Shown: positions 1-8,302, numbered from the stretch's first letter. The stretch: 64,000 bases of DNA from Enhygromyxa salina (GCF_000737335.2 NZ_JMCC02000014.1:1-64000); one strand, 5' to 3'. Notes: generated by a model not told the origin, from the letters alone. Translations and numbers: made by a program.

Positions 1-1001
1 GCGGGTGCCGGTGCTGGGGCGGCCGGGGCCGGGGCTGGCGCAATCGGACTGGGTGCGACGGGGCTGGGCGCGGGCGCGCTTGGAGTGACCATCGCAGCAG
101 AAGCCGCAGGAGCGGGAGCGGGCGCCGGGCTGGCTCCCGGCGCAGCCTCTTGCGCCTCCATGAACATCGTCCATCCGCGCGTCGACGGCTTGGCCGCTGG
201 CCCTGCAGCGGGCGCCGGCTTCGACGAACCCGACGTCTCCCCCGAGAGCTTGCTGAACTCACTCAGAAATTGCTTGAGCATCATCGGGCGCATGCGGGCG
301 TCCTTGCTCAGGGCCCGCTTGAGCATCGGATCGACGCTGGCGGCCTCGCGGTTGGCGTGCAGATCGAGCTTCTCTTGCGGGGTCCCGTCAAACAACGGCT
401 GGCCGCTCAACAGCTGATGCGCCATGGCGGCGAGGTTGTAGATGAGCGTGCGTTGATCGACGACCTTGCCGGTGACCTGCTCGGGCGCGATCGAGTTGAT
501 CGCCCCATGCGCCGCGCCACCTTGCGGCTCGCCAACCGCGAAGCCCAGCACCTTGAGCCCGTTCGCAGTGCTGAACACCACGTTGGTCCCGAGGTTGCGA
601 TGGATGACGCCCACCTTTTGGGCAGCCAACAACGCCCGGCCAACCCCGGCCACGGTCGCCCCCATCACGTCGGTGGCGAGCTGCCCCGCGGTCTCGAGCG
701 CCTCGCCGGTGACGGGCTCGTTGACCTCGTACACCCCACCATCTTCGAGCTTGCCCGAACCGAGCACCTTGACGATCTCGGGCACGTCGACGCCCTCGAG
801 CTGGCGGAGCTCTCGCAAGGATCGCTCACGGATCAGCGTTGAAGAGAAGCACTCCGGCGCGTAGACGGTGAGGTGAACATCGCCGCCTTGCGGATCCGTG
901 GCGAGGTAGGTGGCGGCGCCCGATCGCACGCGGATCTTCGAACCAATGGTGTGGCCGTCGATCACGATTCCCGGGGAGAGCTCAGGCGAAGGTGTCGTCA
1001 T
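1..1001 (-). CDS. Ser/Thr protein kinase-like protein, probable pseudokinase (3' end outside window)
   Basis: Read from the minus strand, this open frame runs from an ATG at 1001 to the window edge without a stop, so the C-terminus is missing. Residues 15-270 follow a bacterial Ser/Thr kinase fold: a loop region near 18-36, HRN at 134-136 where kinases have HRD, GFA at 153-155 where they have DFG, APEQ at 182-185, and a D-x-R-T-x-I-Y-x-L stretch like the subdomain IX region. The VAIK lysine is also absent (HLTVY at 43-47). The catalytic Asp, the metal-binding Asp and the ATP-binding Lys are therefore all replaced, which indicates a pseudokinase that may bind a partner or scaffold rather than phosphorylate. 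After about residue 275 comes a low-complexity Pro/Ala/Ser linker reaching the edge. Start choice is uncertain because no clear ribosome binding site precedes it. Confidence 0.75.
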   Translation of the reverse strand, partial: MTTPSPELSPGIVIDGHTIGSKIRVRSGAATYLATDPQGGDVHLTVYAPECFSSTLIRERSLRELRQLEGVDVPEIVKVLGSGKLEDGGVYEVNEPVTGEALETAGQLATDVMGATVAGVGRALLAAQKVGVIHRNLGTNVVFSTANGLKVLGFAVGEPQGGAAHGAINSIAPEQVTGKVVDQRTLIYNLAAMAHQLLSGQPLFDGTPQEKLDLHANREAASVDPMLKRALSKDARMRPMMLKQFLSEFSKLSGETSGSSKPAPAAGPAAKPSTRGWTMFMEAQEAAPGASPAPAPAPAASAAMVTPSAPAPSPVAPSPIAPAPAPAAPAPAP

Positions 1002-1090
1002 TGCTTGGTCCACACCGATGATCACACCGGTGGTTTGCCTGAGCACACTACGCGCTGGCCCCACGCCGGATCAAGGAACTCCGGTTTCAT

Positions 1091-1137
1091 TCGGCGCTCT
1101 ACGGGCGAGAAGCCCTCGCCCGAGCGGAAGACAGATC
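1091..1137 (+). repeat. Dispersed repeat family B, copy 1 (right half)
   Basis: This copy contains the family core, a 7-bp stem at 1103-1109 pairing with 1115-1121 around a 5-nt loop, followed by a conserved GCGGAAGACAGAT-like tail. Only the right half of the longer copies near 5.6, 27.8 and 52.3 kb is present. It lies between a transcription terminator and the kinase-like gene. Confidence 0.7.
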
Positions 1138-1149
1138 TCCGCTCCAAAG

Positions 1150-1182
1150 CAAAAATCCGGGCGAGCGCTGGGCTCCCCGGAT
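1150..1182 (-). terminator. Rho-independent terminator after the 53-residue gene
   Basis: On the minus strand ATCCGGG pairs with CCCGGAT, an inner GAGC/GCTC extends the stem, and five T residues follow (1151-1155 on the plus strand). It lies about 30 bp past the stop of the small gene and should end spoT-side leftward transcription before the kinase-like gene. Confidence 0.75.
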
Positions 1183-1212
1183 CTGGTTCTTGCTGGCGTT
1201 TGAGCTTGGCGC

Positions 1213-1374
1213 TCAGTCGGTCTTGGGCGCGGACTGACCCGGCTCGCCACAAGCAGCGAACAGCTCGGCAGCCGAGAGCGTGCTCTTGCGGCTTTGCTTG
1301 ACCTTGCGGTCATGCCCGGCGTTCTTGTGACGGCGCTTGCGCTTGCGTCGGAGGATATTGGTATCGGAGGCCAT
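1213..1374 (-). CDS. Small basic protein of unknown function (53 aa)
   Basis: An ATG at 1374 opens a 53-codon frame ending in TGA at 1213. The N-terminal half is very basic, with a run of Arg/Lys residues at 9-16 and further Lys/Arg at 23-30, followed by a short neutral helix-like segment and a Pro-containing tail. An AG-rich stretch precedes the start. It lies 86 bp downstream of the spoT-like gene on the same strand, and a good intrinsic terminator follows it, which together argue for a real transcribed gene. The composition suggests nucleic-acid or ribosome binding, but that is inference; no named family is recognised with confidence. Confidence 0.6.
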   Translation of the reverse strand: MASDTNILRRKRKRRHKNAGHDRKVKQSRKSTLSAAELFAACGEPGQSAPKTD

Positions 1375-1460
1375 GTCGTGCTCGCTTTCTCGCTCAACCG
1401 TGGGCGCCTCGCAACGCCCTTCGGCGAGGGACGGTCAGATAACCGTGGGCCGGCCGCTTG

Positions 1461-3908
1461 TCAATCGGGCTCCGAAAACACCCGTTCGACGCTGATCACA
1501 CCGTTGACCTCGCGCAGGTGATCCAACAGGGTCTCGAGCTGCTCGAGCGAGCCCACCGTCGCATGAAAGGTATTGAGGGCGAAGCGGCCGTCCTCGTAGG
1601 CGCGGCAATTCGCCTGCTTGATGTTCAGCCCGGTCGCCGAGAACGCCCGGCTCATCTCGGCCAGCAGCCCCACGGTGTTCGCCGTGCGAACGCGCACGGT
1701 CACCGGCCGCTCCGTCTCGAATCCAGCACCCCACGCCAAGAACGCCCGCTCGTGCAGCTCGTCGACCGCGACCGGGCAGCCCTGAACATGCGCGACAATG
1801 CCCCGACTCGGAATTCGGAAGCCTGTCATGGGATCGCCTGGCAACGGGGAGCAACAGCTGGCCAGCTGGATGAAGCCGCCCTCGATCCGGGACTCGTCGA
1901 TCTCGATCGGCGCCCCGCCAGCCTCGCCCGCGCGCGGTTCTCGGGCCTCGTCGGGACGGCGGCGAAACGGTCGAAACAGCCGGCCCAGCATGCTCTCGCT
2001 CGAGGCCGGCTCGGGGTCGAGCGCGCGGACCACCTGCCCGATCCGCATGTCGCCGTCGCCGATCAGCTCATACAGGCGATCGACCCCCCGCTCTTGGCCG
2101 ATCCCCAACCCCTCGAGCTTGGCTTCGAGCCCGCCCGCCGTCTCGAGCTCACCGAGATCGATGCTGCGGGTCTCGAGCCGCTGGCGCAGCAGCGAGCGGC
2201 CGGTCTCAATCGCCAGCGAACGCGCGCGCTGACGCAAGAACTGCTTGATCCGGGCCTTCGCGCGCGAGGTCGCCACGATGTCGAGCCACTCATCGCGCGG
2301 CTCGACCTTGGGGTCCGTGAGGATCTCGACCGTGTCACCCTGGCGCAGGCGATAGCGCAGCGGCACGACCTGCCCGTTGACCCGAGCGCCCGCGGCGTGC
2401 AGCCCCACGTCGGTGTGGACGGCGAACGCAAAGTCGATCGGCGTGCCGCCCTTGGGAAAGGTCTTGAGATCGCCGTCGGGCGTGAACACGAACACCTGGT
2501 CCGCGAACAGCTCGCGCTTGACGGCCTCGATGAACTCGGTGGGATCTTCGACCTGGGCCTGCCAGCCCATCAGCTCGCGCAGCCAGCCAAGCTCGCTCGC
2601 CTGCAGCCCGCGCTGGAGATCGACGACCACCCCCCGCTCGGCCACCGCGTCCATCTCGCGCGAGCGGATCTCCAGGTACAGGCGGACCGCGTCGCGATCG
2701 AGCACCTGCGAGTGCAGGCCCTGATAGCGGTTGGCCCGCGGCAGCGCGATGTAGTCGCGGATCGACCCCGGGATCGGCTTGAAGCGCGCGTGAATGTGAC
2801 CAAGCGCCAAGTAGCAAGCGTCCCGATCCGCGGTGATCACCTGGTACGTGACCATGTCACGCAACTTCTCCACGGACCGACCGCGGTTGCGCAGCTCATG
2901 CACTTCTTGGGGGGTGAGCACGCTGGCGCGAAACTCGACCGCGCCAAACAGCTCGCGCCGCCACGGGCGCAGCTCGACGTCGCCGCTGCGCAAGTTGCCA
3001 GGGCCGGCCGGCCTGACCCCGACCAGATCGCTCGAGTCCCCGGCAAACGCGTCGCGCAGCAGCTCGAGGCCACGATCGATGTGCATGGGCTCGGCCGTGA
3101 GCATCGCGACCATCTGCGCGCGGATCTCTTTGGCGGCGACCGGCTCGAGGTAGCGAAACGACAGATCAGCCAGCTCGCGGCGGATCCAGTCGATGCCAAG
3201 CAACCGGGCCAGCGGCGCGTAGATGTCGGCGGTCTCTTGCGCGATGCGGCGCTGGTTGGACGGCGGCATCGCGTCCAGCGTGCGCATGTTGTCCACGCGG
3301 TCGCACAGCTTGACCACCAACACCCGAATGTCGCGGCTCATGGCCACCAACAGCTTGCGGAAGCTGACGGCCTGGTTCTCGCGGCGCGACAGGTACGGGA
3401 CCTTGCCGAGCTTCGTGACACCGTCGACCAGCAGCGCGATCTCGCGACCGAAGCGCTCGGTCAGATCGAACACCGTCAGCTCCGAGTCTTCGACGGTGTC
3501 GTGAAGGATGCCAGCGACCACGCTGGGCCCGTCGAGCCCGAGGCCCGCGATCATTCGGGCGACCCGCAGCGGGTGAACCAGGTACGGATCGCCGCTCTTG
3601 CGCATCTGGCCGGCGTGACAGCTCTCTGCCAGCTCGAAGGCCTCGCGCACCTGCTCGAAGGTCTCGACGTCGAGCCGCCGCCGGACCTCGGTGGCGAGGT
3701 GCTGGAACTCGCGCGCGAGCAGGACCTCGGCCGCGCCCTGCCCGACCAGCGGATCCCCGCCGATCATGTACTCGCCGCTCGACGCCTCGAAGGGATCCAG
3801 TCGATCGAGGTGCGGATCGGACTGGGCCGGATCCGGCTCGCCCGTCGCGAGCGCCGCCTCGTCGGTCTCCGGCTTGGCTTTGGCGTGTGGTGCTGGCGGG
3901 GCGCTCAC
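1461..3908 (-). CDS. RelA/SpoT-family (p)ppGpp hydrolase with a degenerate synthetase domain
   Basis: This 815-residue protein has the long RelA/SpoT order: HD hydrolase (about 95-270), synthetase-like region (about 300-430), TGS domain (about 468-530), helical region and C-terminal ACT domain (about 735-815). The hydrolase looks intact: His112, His-Asp at 136-137, Glu-Asp at 140-141, and a KLCDRVDNMRTL motif matching the metal-site KLADRLHNMRTL. The synthetase keeps D in RDMVTY, YQGLH and LEIRS, but lacks the basic GRxKxxYSIxxKM motif that binds the pyrophosphate donor, and the AIR motif reads TYQ. It is likely mainly a (p)ppGpp hydrolase, as in SpoT-type enzymes, though only assays would settle it. 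The GTG start overlaps the gmk stop (GTGA), so translation is probably coupled. Confidence 0.9.
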   Translation of the reverse strand: MSAPPAPHAKAKPETDEAALATGEPDPAQSDPHLDRLDPFEASSGEYMIGGDPLVGQGAAEVLLAREFQHLATEVRRRLDVETFEQVREAFELAESCHAGQMRKSGDPYLVHPLRVARMIAGLGLDGPSVVAGILHDTVEDSELTVFDLTERFGREIALLVDGVTKLGKVPYLSRRENQAVSFRKLLVAMSRDIRVLVVKLCDRVDNMRTLDAMPPSNQRRIAQETADIYAPLARLLGIDWIRRELADLSFRYLEPVAAKEIRAQMVAMLTAEPMHIDRGLELLRDAFAGDSSDLVGVRPAGPGNLRSGDVELRPWRRELFGAVEFRASVLTPQEVHELRNRGRSVEKLRDMVTYQVITADRDACYLALGHIHARFKPIPGSIRDYIALPRANRYQGLHSQVLDRDAVRLYLEIRSREMDAVAERGVVVDLQRGLQASELGWLRELMGWQAQVEDPTEFIEAVKRELFADQVFVFTPDGDLKTFPKGGTPIDFAFAVHTDVGLHAAGARVNGQVVPLRYRLRQGDTVEILTDPKVEPRDEWLDIVATSRAKARIKQFLRQRARSLAIETGRSLLRQRLETRSIDLGELETAGGLEAKLEGLGIGQERGVDRLYELIGDGDMRIGQVVRALDPEPASSESMLGRLFRPFRRRPDEAREPRAGEAGGAPIEIDESRIEGGFIQLASCCSPLPGDPMTGFRIPSRGIVAHVQGCPVAVDELHERAFLAWGAGFETERPVTVRVRTANTVGLLAEMSRAFSATGLNIKQANCRAYEDGRFALNTFHATVGSLEQLETLLDHLREVNGVISVERVFSEPD

Positions 3909-4543
3909 CAGGGTAGCTCCTCCTGACCCTCGATCAGCTGCTGGGCGACCGCAGCCTGACGCTGGCGCCGGTGCAGCGCACCCACGTAGACCGCCCGCAG
4001 GGCGTCGTAGGCCCGATCTAGCTCGTCGTTCACGATCAAGTAGTCGTACTCATCGTAGTGCGCGAGCTCGGACCGAGCCACTTTGAGCCGCTGTGCAATC
4101 ACCTCGTCCGAGTCCGTCGCACGCCGGCGGAGTCGGCGCTCGAGCTCGCGCAGCGACGGCGGCAGGATGAACACCAACACGACCTCTTCGGGGAAGCTGC
4201 GGCGCAGCTGTCGACCACCCTGAAAGTCGATGTCGAACAAGATGTCGCGACCGTTCGCGAGCGCCGTCGACACCAGGCCAGCAGCGGTCCCGTACATGTT
4301 GCCGTGGACCATCGCGTACTCGGCGAACTCGTCGTCGGCGATCATCTCTTGGAAGCGCTCGCCGCTGACGAAGTGGTACTCGACGCCGTCGGTCTCGCCG
4401 GGCCGCGGCTTGCGGGTCGTGTAGCTGACCGAAAAACCGATGCTGGGAAACTCTTCGCGGAGCCGGTTGCACAGGGTGGTCTTGCCAGCCCCGGAGGGCG
4501 AGCTAACGACCAACAACAGACCACGGGGGCGCTCACTCGACAT
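3905..4543 (-). CDS. gmk: Guanylate kinase
   Basis: Guanylate kinase converts GMP and ATP to GDP and ADP in the cytoplasm. The 212-residue protein starts with a P-loop SPSGAGKTT and has SYTTRKPRPGETDGVEYHF, the GMP-binding segment of the family, then DIDFQGG in the core and a lid region rich in Arg. Length matches the family. I chose ATG 4543 because AGCAGG lies a suitable distance upstream; an in-frame GTG at 4558 is possible. The start overlaps the yicC stop and the end overlaps the spoT start, giving a coupled yicC-gmk-spoT unit that places GTP supply beside (p)ppGpp turnover. The rpoZ gene often found between gmk and spoT is absent here. Confidence 0.95.
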   Translation of the reverse strand: MSSERPRGLLLVVSSPSGAGKTTLCNRLREEFPSIGFSVSYTTRKPRPGETDGVEYHFVSGERFQEMIADDEFAEYAMVHGNMYGTAAGLVSTALANGRDILFDIDFQGGRQLRRSFPEEVVLVFILPPSLRELERRLRRRATDSDEVIAQRLKVARSELAHYDEYDYLIVNDELDRAYDALRAVYVGALHRRQRQAAVAQQLIEGQEELPW

Positions 4544-5489
4544 TCTGAACCTGCTCACGAATTCGCTCGATGGTGCGCTTGGCGTTGATCACGACCGCGC
4601 TGCCACCGTGGCTGGTGATTTTACTCCCGATCGTCGTGACCTCGCGGAGCAATTCTTGACTGAGGAAATCCAGGGTCTTGCCCTGGCCGACCTCGGGCGC
4701 GGCCGCCAACACAGAGCGCGCCTGCTCGAGGTGACTGGCGATCCGGGCCAGCTCTTCGCTGACATCGCCGCGCAGGACCAACACCGCGAGCTCCTGCGCG
4801 AGGCGATCTCGATCGACCTGCGCGGCGACGGTCGACCCTCCGACTTGGCTCGTGGCGACACGCCCGAGCAGGTCCTCGCAGCGGGATGTGAGTTGGACCA
4901 GCAACCGCTCCCCCTCGGGCTCGACGGTTTGGGCGACCTGGGCGATCTGGGCTTCGAGTTCGTCGTACAGCGCAGCGAGCGTCGCCGCGAGCGACTCCCC
5001 CTCGACGCTGCGCATCGCTACCAACTTGGCCAACGCCTCGTCGACGAGCTCGTCGAGGAACGCCGGGGCCTCGTCGCTCGCCCCCGACCCCGCCCGTGAT
5101 GATGCTTGGCTCGTCGCCAAAAACCGCAGTAAATCCAAGGACGTTGGGGGCGAGAGCTCGAACGATGCGTGAGCCGCCTCCTCGCCCAACGAGCTCAGCG
5201 CACGGACCAGCGCGGCGACCTGCTGGCGCTCGATGCCAAGGCTCGCCAGGGGATCCTCGACGACCTCGCCCGCACCCTCGACGCGAACCGAGACGTCGAC
5301 GCGCCCGCGTCCGAGTCGAGCTTCCACGTTGCGACGCATCCGATGCTCGACGGCCACCCCAAACGGCTGGCGGAGCTTGAGCTCGAGGTAGCGGGCGTTG
5401 ACCGAGCGCAGCTCGACGTGGACACGCACGCCTCGCTCGGTCCATGCGCAGTCGGACACGCCGAACCCGGTCATGCTGAGGATCGGCAC
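4533..5489 (-). CDS. yicC: YicC family protein (endoribonuclease-related)
   Basis: The 318-residue product opens with VPILSMTGFG, matching the SMTGFG signature at the start of YicC proteins, and continues with LRSVNARYLELKLR, another family block. The C-terminus has the conserved GSKITSHGGSAVVINAK stretch and a RIREQVQN ending typical of DUF1732. YicC proteins have been linked to RNA cleavage and stationary-phase fitness; the role here is inferred from family. The frame remains open far upstream to 5717, but that part reads through a dispersed repeat and has no family similarity, so I start at GTG 5489; ATG 5474 is the alternative. The 3' end overlaps gmk. Confidence 0.88.
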   Translation of the reverse strand: MPILSMTGFGVSDCAWTERGVRVHVELRSVNARYLELKLRQPFGVAVEHRMRRNVEARLGRGRVDVSVRVEGAGEVVEDPLASLGIERQQVAALVRALSSLGEEAAHASFELSPPTSLDLLRFLATSQASSRAGSGASDEAPAFLDELVDEALAKLVAMRSVEGESLAATLAALYDELEAQIAQVAQTVEPEGERLLVQLTSRCEDLLGRVATSQVGGSTVAAQVDRDRLAQELAVLVLRGDVSEELARIASHLEQARSVLAAAPEVGQGKTLDFLSQELLREVTTIGSKITSHGGSAVVINAKRTIERIREQVQNVE

Positions 5490-5570
5490 GCTGAACAGGG
5501 TGCTGGTTTTGCGAGCAGCCGGCAAGCTGGCGACGGGCCGATCCACGCGCGGGTCCAGCTTGTGAACGGG

Positions 5571-5642
5571 CCGCTGCCGGAGGGTGAACCAGCCCACGAA
5601 GGTGTCTGCAAGCGGCCGAGAAGCCCTCGCCTGAGCTGAAAC
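5571..5642 (+). repeat. Dispersed repeat family B, copy 2
   Basis: This stretch of roughly 72 bp shares GCTGCC, GGTGAACCAG, a GGTGTCTGCAAGCG block and the CGAGAAGCCCTCGCC core with copies near 27.8 and 52.3 kb, then ends GAGCTGAAAC. It lies upstream of yicC and downstream of a small minus-strand frame. Substitutions in the stem weaken the hairpin compared with the other copies. Confidence 0.75.
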
Positions 5643-5717
5643 TGCCGATGCCGACCCGCGCTCAGGCCACAGGCCGAGCGCGAGCCGGCATCGCCGGACG
5701 TGGGGAGATCGGCTCAA

Positions 5718-5915
5718 CTACCGAGTGGAGGAAGAGAACACCCGCGTCGCGGCCTCGACCGCGAGCTCGATCTCGTACTCGGCGTCGTACTTGGCGAGCA
5801 TCCGATCGATCACGTCACAGTGTGGCTCCGTGGTGTCCGGCACCAGCAATTCGCTGGCGTAGTCCTGGAGGTGGTTGGGGGTCAGAAGGGAAAACAACAG
5901 GATCACGCTGGTCAT
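5718..5915 (-). CDS. Hypothetical small protein (65 aa)
   Basis: An ATG at 5915 preceded by GAGAGG at a suitable distance opens a 65-codon frame ending in TAG at 5718. The N-terminus is hydrophobic (VILLFSLL), then the sequence becomes acidic and helix-forming (DRMLAKYDAEYEIELAVEAA). No family is recognised. The good ribosome binding site and balanced composition make it more believable than neighbouring shadow frames, but it lies in a repeat-rich intergenic stretch and could be chance. Confidence 0.42.
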   Translation of the reverse strand: MTSVILLFSLLTPNHLQDYASELLVPDTTEPHCDVIDRMLAKYDAEYEIELAVEAATRVFSSSTR

Positions 5916-6163
5916 CGGTTTGTACCTCTCGCTCGCGGCAGCCCAGCGAAGGCTGGAGCTGTCGGGTCATGCCGCGCGCCGCTCGAGTGCTCCACCTGGG
6001 TCGGTGGACGGGTGGGTCTTCCCTGGCGTTCGATCGTCGCGGGCGTTCGCTGCTCCTCGCTTGTACGAGGGCCGCGGCACGTCCGAAAGAAAACGACAAG
6101 TTTTGCGGACTACTGTACGAATTCCCCAGCTGTTCAGGGTTTGGGCGTTCAGTGTGCTTTTTA
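5916..6163. other. Non-coding stretch before the tandem repeat
   Basis: I see no gene with acceptable composition here on either strand. The right part (about 6080-6163) is relatively AT-rich for this genome and could hold the promoter of the 65-residue frame, but no clear -35/-10 pair stands out. The 155-bp tandem repeat follows directly. Confidence 0.4.
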
Positions 6164-6473
6164 GACCCCCGCAGCCGCCTTCGCACTTCGCGGTCACTCG
6201 CTTCGCTCGCTCCCAACGGGCCGTTTGTTCGCAGGGGCATGATTGGCCCCCTCGAAGGGGGCTCTCGTCTGGGCACCTGGAGTTGGGTGGGTGCCTCTCC
6301 ATTTACGTGTCCGGTTGTGACCTCCGCAGGCGCCTTCGCACTTCGTGGTCACTCGCTTCGCTCGCTCCCAAGGGGCCGTTTGTTCGCGGGGGCATGATTG
6401 GCCCCCTCGAAGGGGGCTCTCGTCTGGGCACCTGGAGTTGGGTGGGTGCCTCTCCATTTACGTGTCCGGTTGT
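6164..6473 (+). repeat. Dispersed repeat family A, two tandem 155-bp units
   Basis: Positions 6164-6318 and 6319-6473 are two nearly identical 155-bp units; I checked the 155-bp offset at several points. Each contains CACTCGCTTCGCTCGCTCCC, a GGCCGTTTGTTCGC block, and a hairpin GCCCCC-TCGAA-GGGGGC. A diverged single copy occurs at 27573-27703. No open frame spans it with credible composition. It lies between the small frame at 5.7 kb and the 3' end of the substrate-binding protein gene. Confidence 0.9.
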
Positions 6474-6493
6474 GGCCCTCTAGGTGGGGTCGT

Positions 6494-8302
6494 TTAGGTC
6501 CCCCACTCGATGTCGCCGGCGAGCAGGCCCAGGCGATCGAGGCGCGGGATGTCGTCGACGAACTCGATCCCGGTCAGGCGCCGAGAGGCCAGCATCACGT
6601 GGGTCGGGGCGTGCAGGATCGACACGACTCGCAGCTGCGCGAGGCGCTCCGAGATCCGCTGCTTGGCCAGATCACGCGCGGCCCGGTCCGGGGCGCCCCG
6701 GTAGTCCGACAGCGCACGATCGAGGTCCTCGTCCGCGACGCCAGAAAAATTAATGGCGCCGCGGCTGTGAAACAGCTCGTAGAGATCCTCGTCGCTGTGC
6801 CCGCCAAAGTGCAGCAAGGCGGTCTTGAACTCGCCCTTGCCCAGCAACACCAGCACGTAGTTCCAGCCGGCGGTCGCCTCGGGGGTGACCACCCCGATCG
6901 ACTCCCAGGCCGCGGCGATTCGCGCGACGATCGCAGCCGGCCGACCGCTGCGGGCGTCCCAGGTCACGCTGAGGCGCAGCGATCCGCCGGGGCGACGCCG
7001 GATGCCTTGCTCCAAGGGCCACTCGAGCGCGTCGAGGCCGGCCGCGGCGCCCACCAGCGCCGTGATGTCGTCGTCGAGTGACGGCATGACCAGCAGCCCG
7101 CCGCGGACCGGCTCGCCAAGCTTGATGTCCTCGAGCGCCTCGAGATCGATCGGGGTCGGATCATGCAGATCGATCGGCGCGGCCGCTGCCAACCCCGGGG
7201 CACCGTAGACCTCACGAGCGATCGCGGAGATCGGCAGCGCGTCATGCATCACCCCGCGCAGCGGGGCGTTCGCCTGCACCCCGCTAGCGACGTTCCACAG
7301 CAGCAGATCGTACTGCGGAGGGCTGACGATCCAGGCGGCGAAGCGGCCCGACATCCCTGGCTTGCCGAGCTCGACGGGGACGTGGACGGGCGACAGCTCG
7401 GGCAGCAGGTGGACCTCGCCGCGACGCAGGGCCGTGAGCGCATGAGCACCGTCGGCGATCGCCCGAAACACGATCTTCGGCGCGACCGAGCGGCGCTCGG
7501 GATCGTGGTAGTCGGCGAAGCGCTCGGCCACGACCCGATCCTGCCCAAGCACGGTGATCGCCATGGGCCCGGTGCCGATCGGGTGCTGCGCGAAATTTGC
7601 CTCGCGCCCGCGGTGGAGCTCCCGCGGGACGATCTTGATCGCCGCGAGCGCCTCGAGTGCCAAGGGATCACGCTTGGCGAGCCCGATCCGAACCCAGCGG
7701 CCCGGGTCCCGCTCGCCCGAGCCCCGAGGCCCATCGACGATCTCCACGCTCGTGAAATTGGTCAGCCCGTGGCGCTGGCGGATCCACACGCGGCGTCGGT
7801 CGAGCCAGTACGTCAGCGAGTACTCCACGTCCGCCATCGTGAGCTCGGTCCCGTCGTGGAACCGGATCCCGGCCGGCACGTGACACGTGATCGAGGCGAC
7901 GGCGTACTCACGATCGACCTCGCACTGATCCGCGATCGCGGGCGCCGCCCACGGGTAGCGATCGCCCGTGCGACGAACGAGCCCTTCGAACACCAGATCC
8001 TCTGCGATGCGCATCGCCCACGGCTCGAGGTCGTCGTGAGGATCGAGCCGCCGCGGCAGCTGCGGCAGCGCGATCGCTATGGCCTCGGTCAGCGCAGTGT
8101 CCGCGGGATCGTCCGCCGCTCCGTCGGCCCGCCCGAGCCCAGCAGATCCGGCCGCGCCCGGCTCCCCTGCCCGGCTTTCGTTCGTGCCCGATTCAGCCCC
8201 GCAGGCGCCCGTGAACGCGAGCGCAGCCGCGAGCGCGACCCGCAAGCCGAACTCCGCGGGGCGACGAACGCCGCGACGTGCACACCCGAGCCCGAGCCTC
8301 AT
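6494..8302 (-). CDS. Family 5 extracellular solute-binding lipoprotein (oligopeptide-type)
   Basis: The 602-residue protein resembles SBP_bac_5 peptide/nickel-binding proteins: an early LPRRLDPHD segment, a FEGLVRR stretch, then GIRFHDGTELTMADVEYSL, the usual signature, in the first lobe, and a C-terminal half with further lobe motifs. From ATG 8302 the N-terminus has Arg residues, a hydrophobic core VALAAALAF and a Cys after TGA (lipobox-like TGAC near 36), so export and lipid anchoring are likely. The frame is open upstream to 8371, but that would bury the signal. No permease or ATPase gene of the Opp type is adjacent, so the partner transporter, if any, is elsewhere, and the substrate is unknown. 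Confidence 0.8.
   Translation of the reverse strand: MRLGLGCARRGVRRPAEFGLRVALAAALAFTGACGAESGTNESRAGEPGAAGSAGLGRADGAADDPADTALTEAIAIALPQLPRRLDPHDDLEPWAMRIAEDLVFEGLVRRTGDRYPWAAPAIADQCEVDREYAVASITCHVPAGIRFHDGTELTMADVEYSLTYWLDRRRVWIRQRHGLTNFTSVEIVDGPRGSGERDPGRWVRIGLAKRDPLALEALAAIKIVPRELHRGREANFAQHPIGTGPMAITVLGQDRVVAERFADYHDPERRSVAPKIVFRAIADGAHALTALRRGEVHLLPELSPVHVPVELGKPGMSGRFAAWIVSPPQYDLLLWNVASGVQANAPLRGVMHDALPISAIAREVYGAPGLAAAAPIDLHDPTPIDLEALEDIKLGEPVRGGLLVMPSLDDDITALVGAAAGLDALEWPLEQGIRRRPGGSLRLSVTWDARSGRPAAIVARIAAAWESIGVVTPEATAGWNYVLVLLGKGEFKTALLHFGGHSDEDLYELFHSRGAINFSGVADEDLDRALSDYRGAPDRAARDLAKQRISERLAQLRVVSILHAPTHVMLASRRLTGIEFVDDIPRLDRLGLLAGDIEWGT

Noticed and set aside
1458..3926. 822-codon open frame on the plus strand
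   Set aside because: It is antisense to the RelA/SpoT gene and arises from high GC; its product is Arg/Leu/Asp noise with no family motif, while the minus strand shows full domain order.
5489..5717. N-terminal extension of yicC to 5717
   Set aside because: It reads through a family B repeat and lacks any YicC similarity; the family begins near SMTGFG.
6194..6457. Repeat-derived protein frames on the minus strand
   Set aside because: The frame simply reads the two 155-bp units twice; stem conservation with loop changes at 27.6 kb fits structure, not protein.
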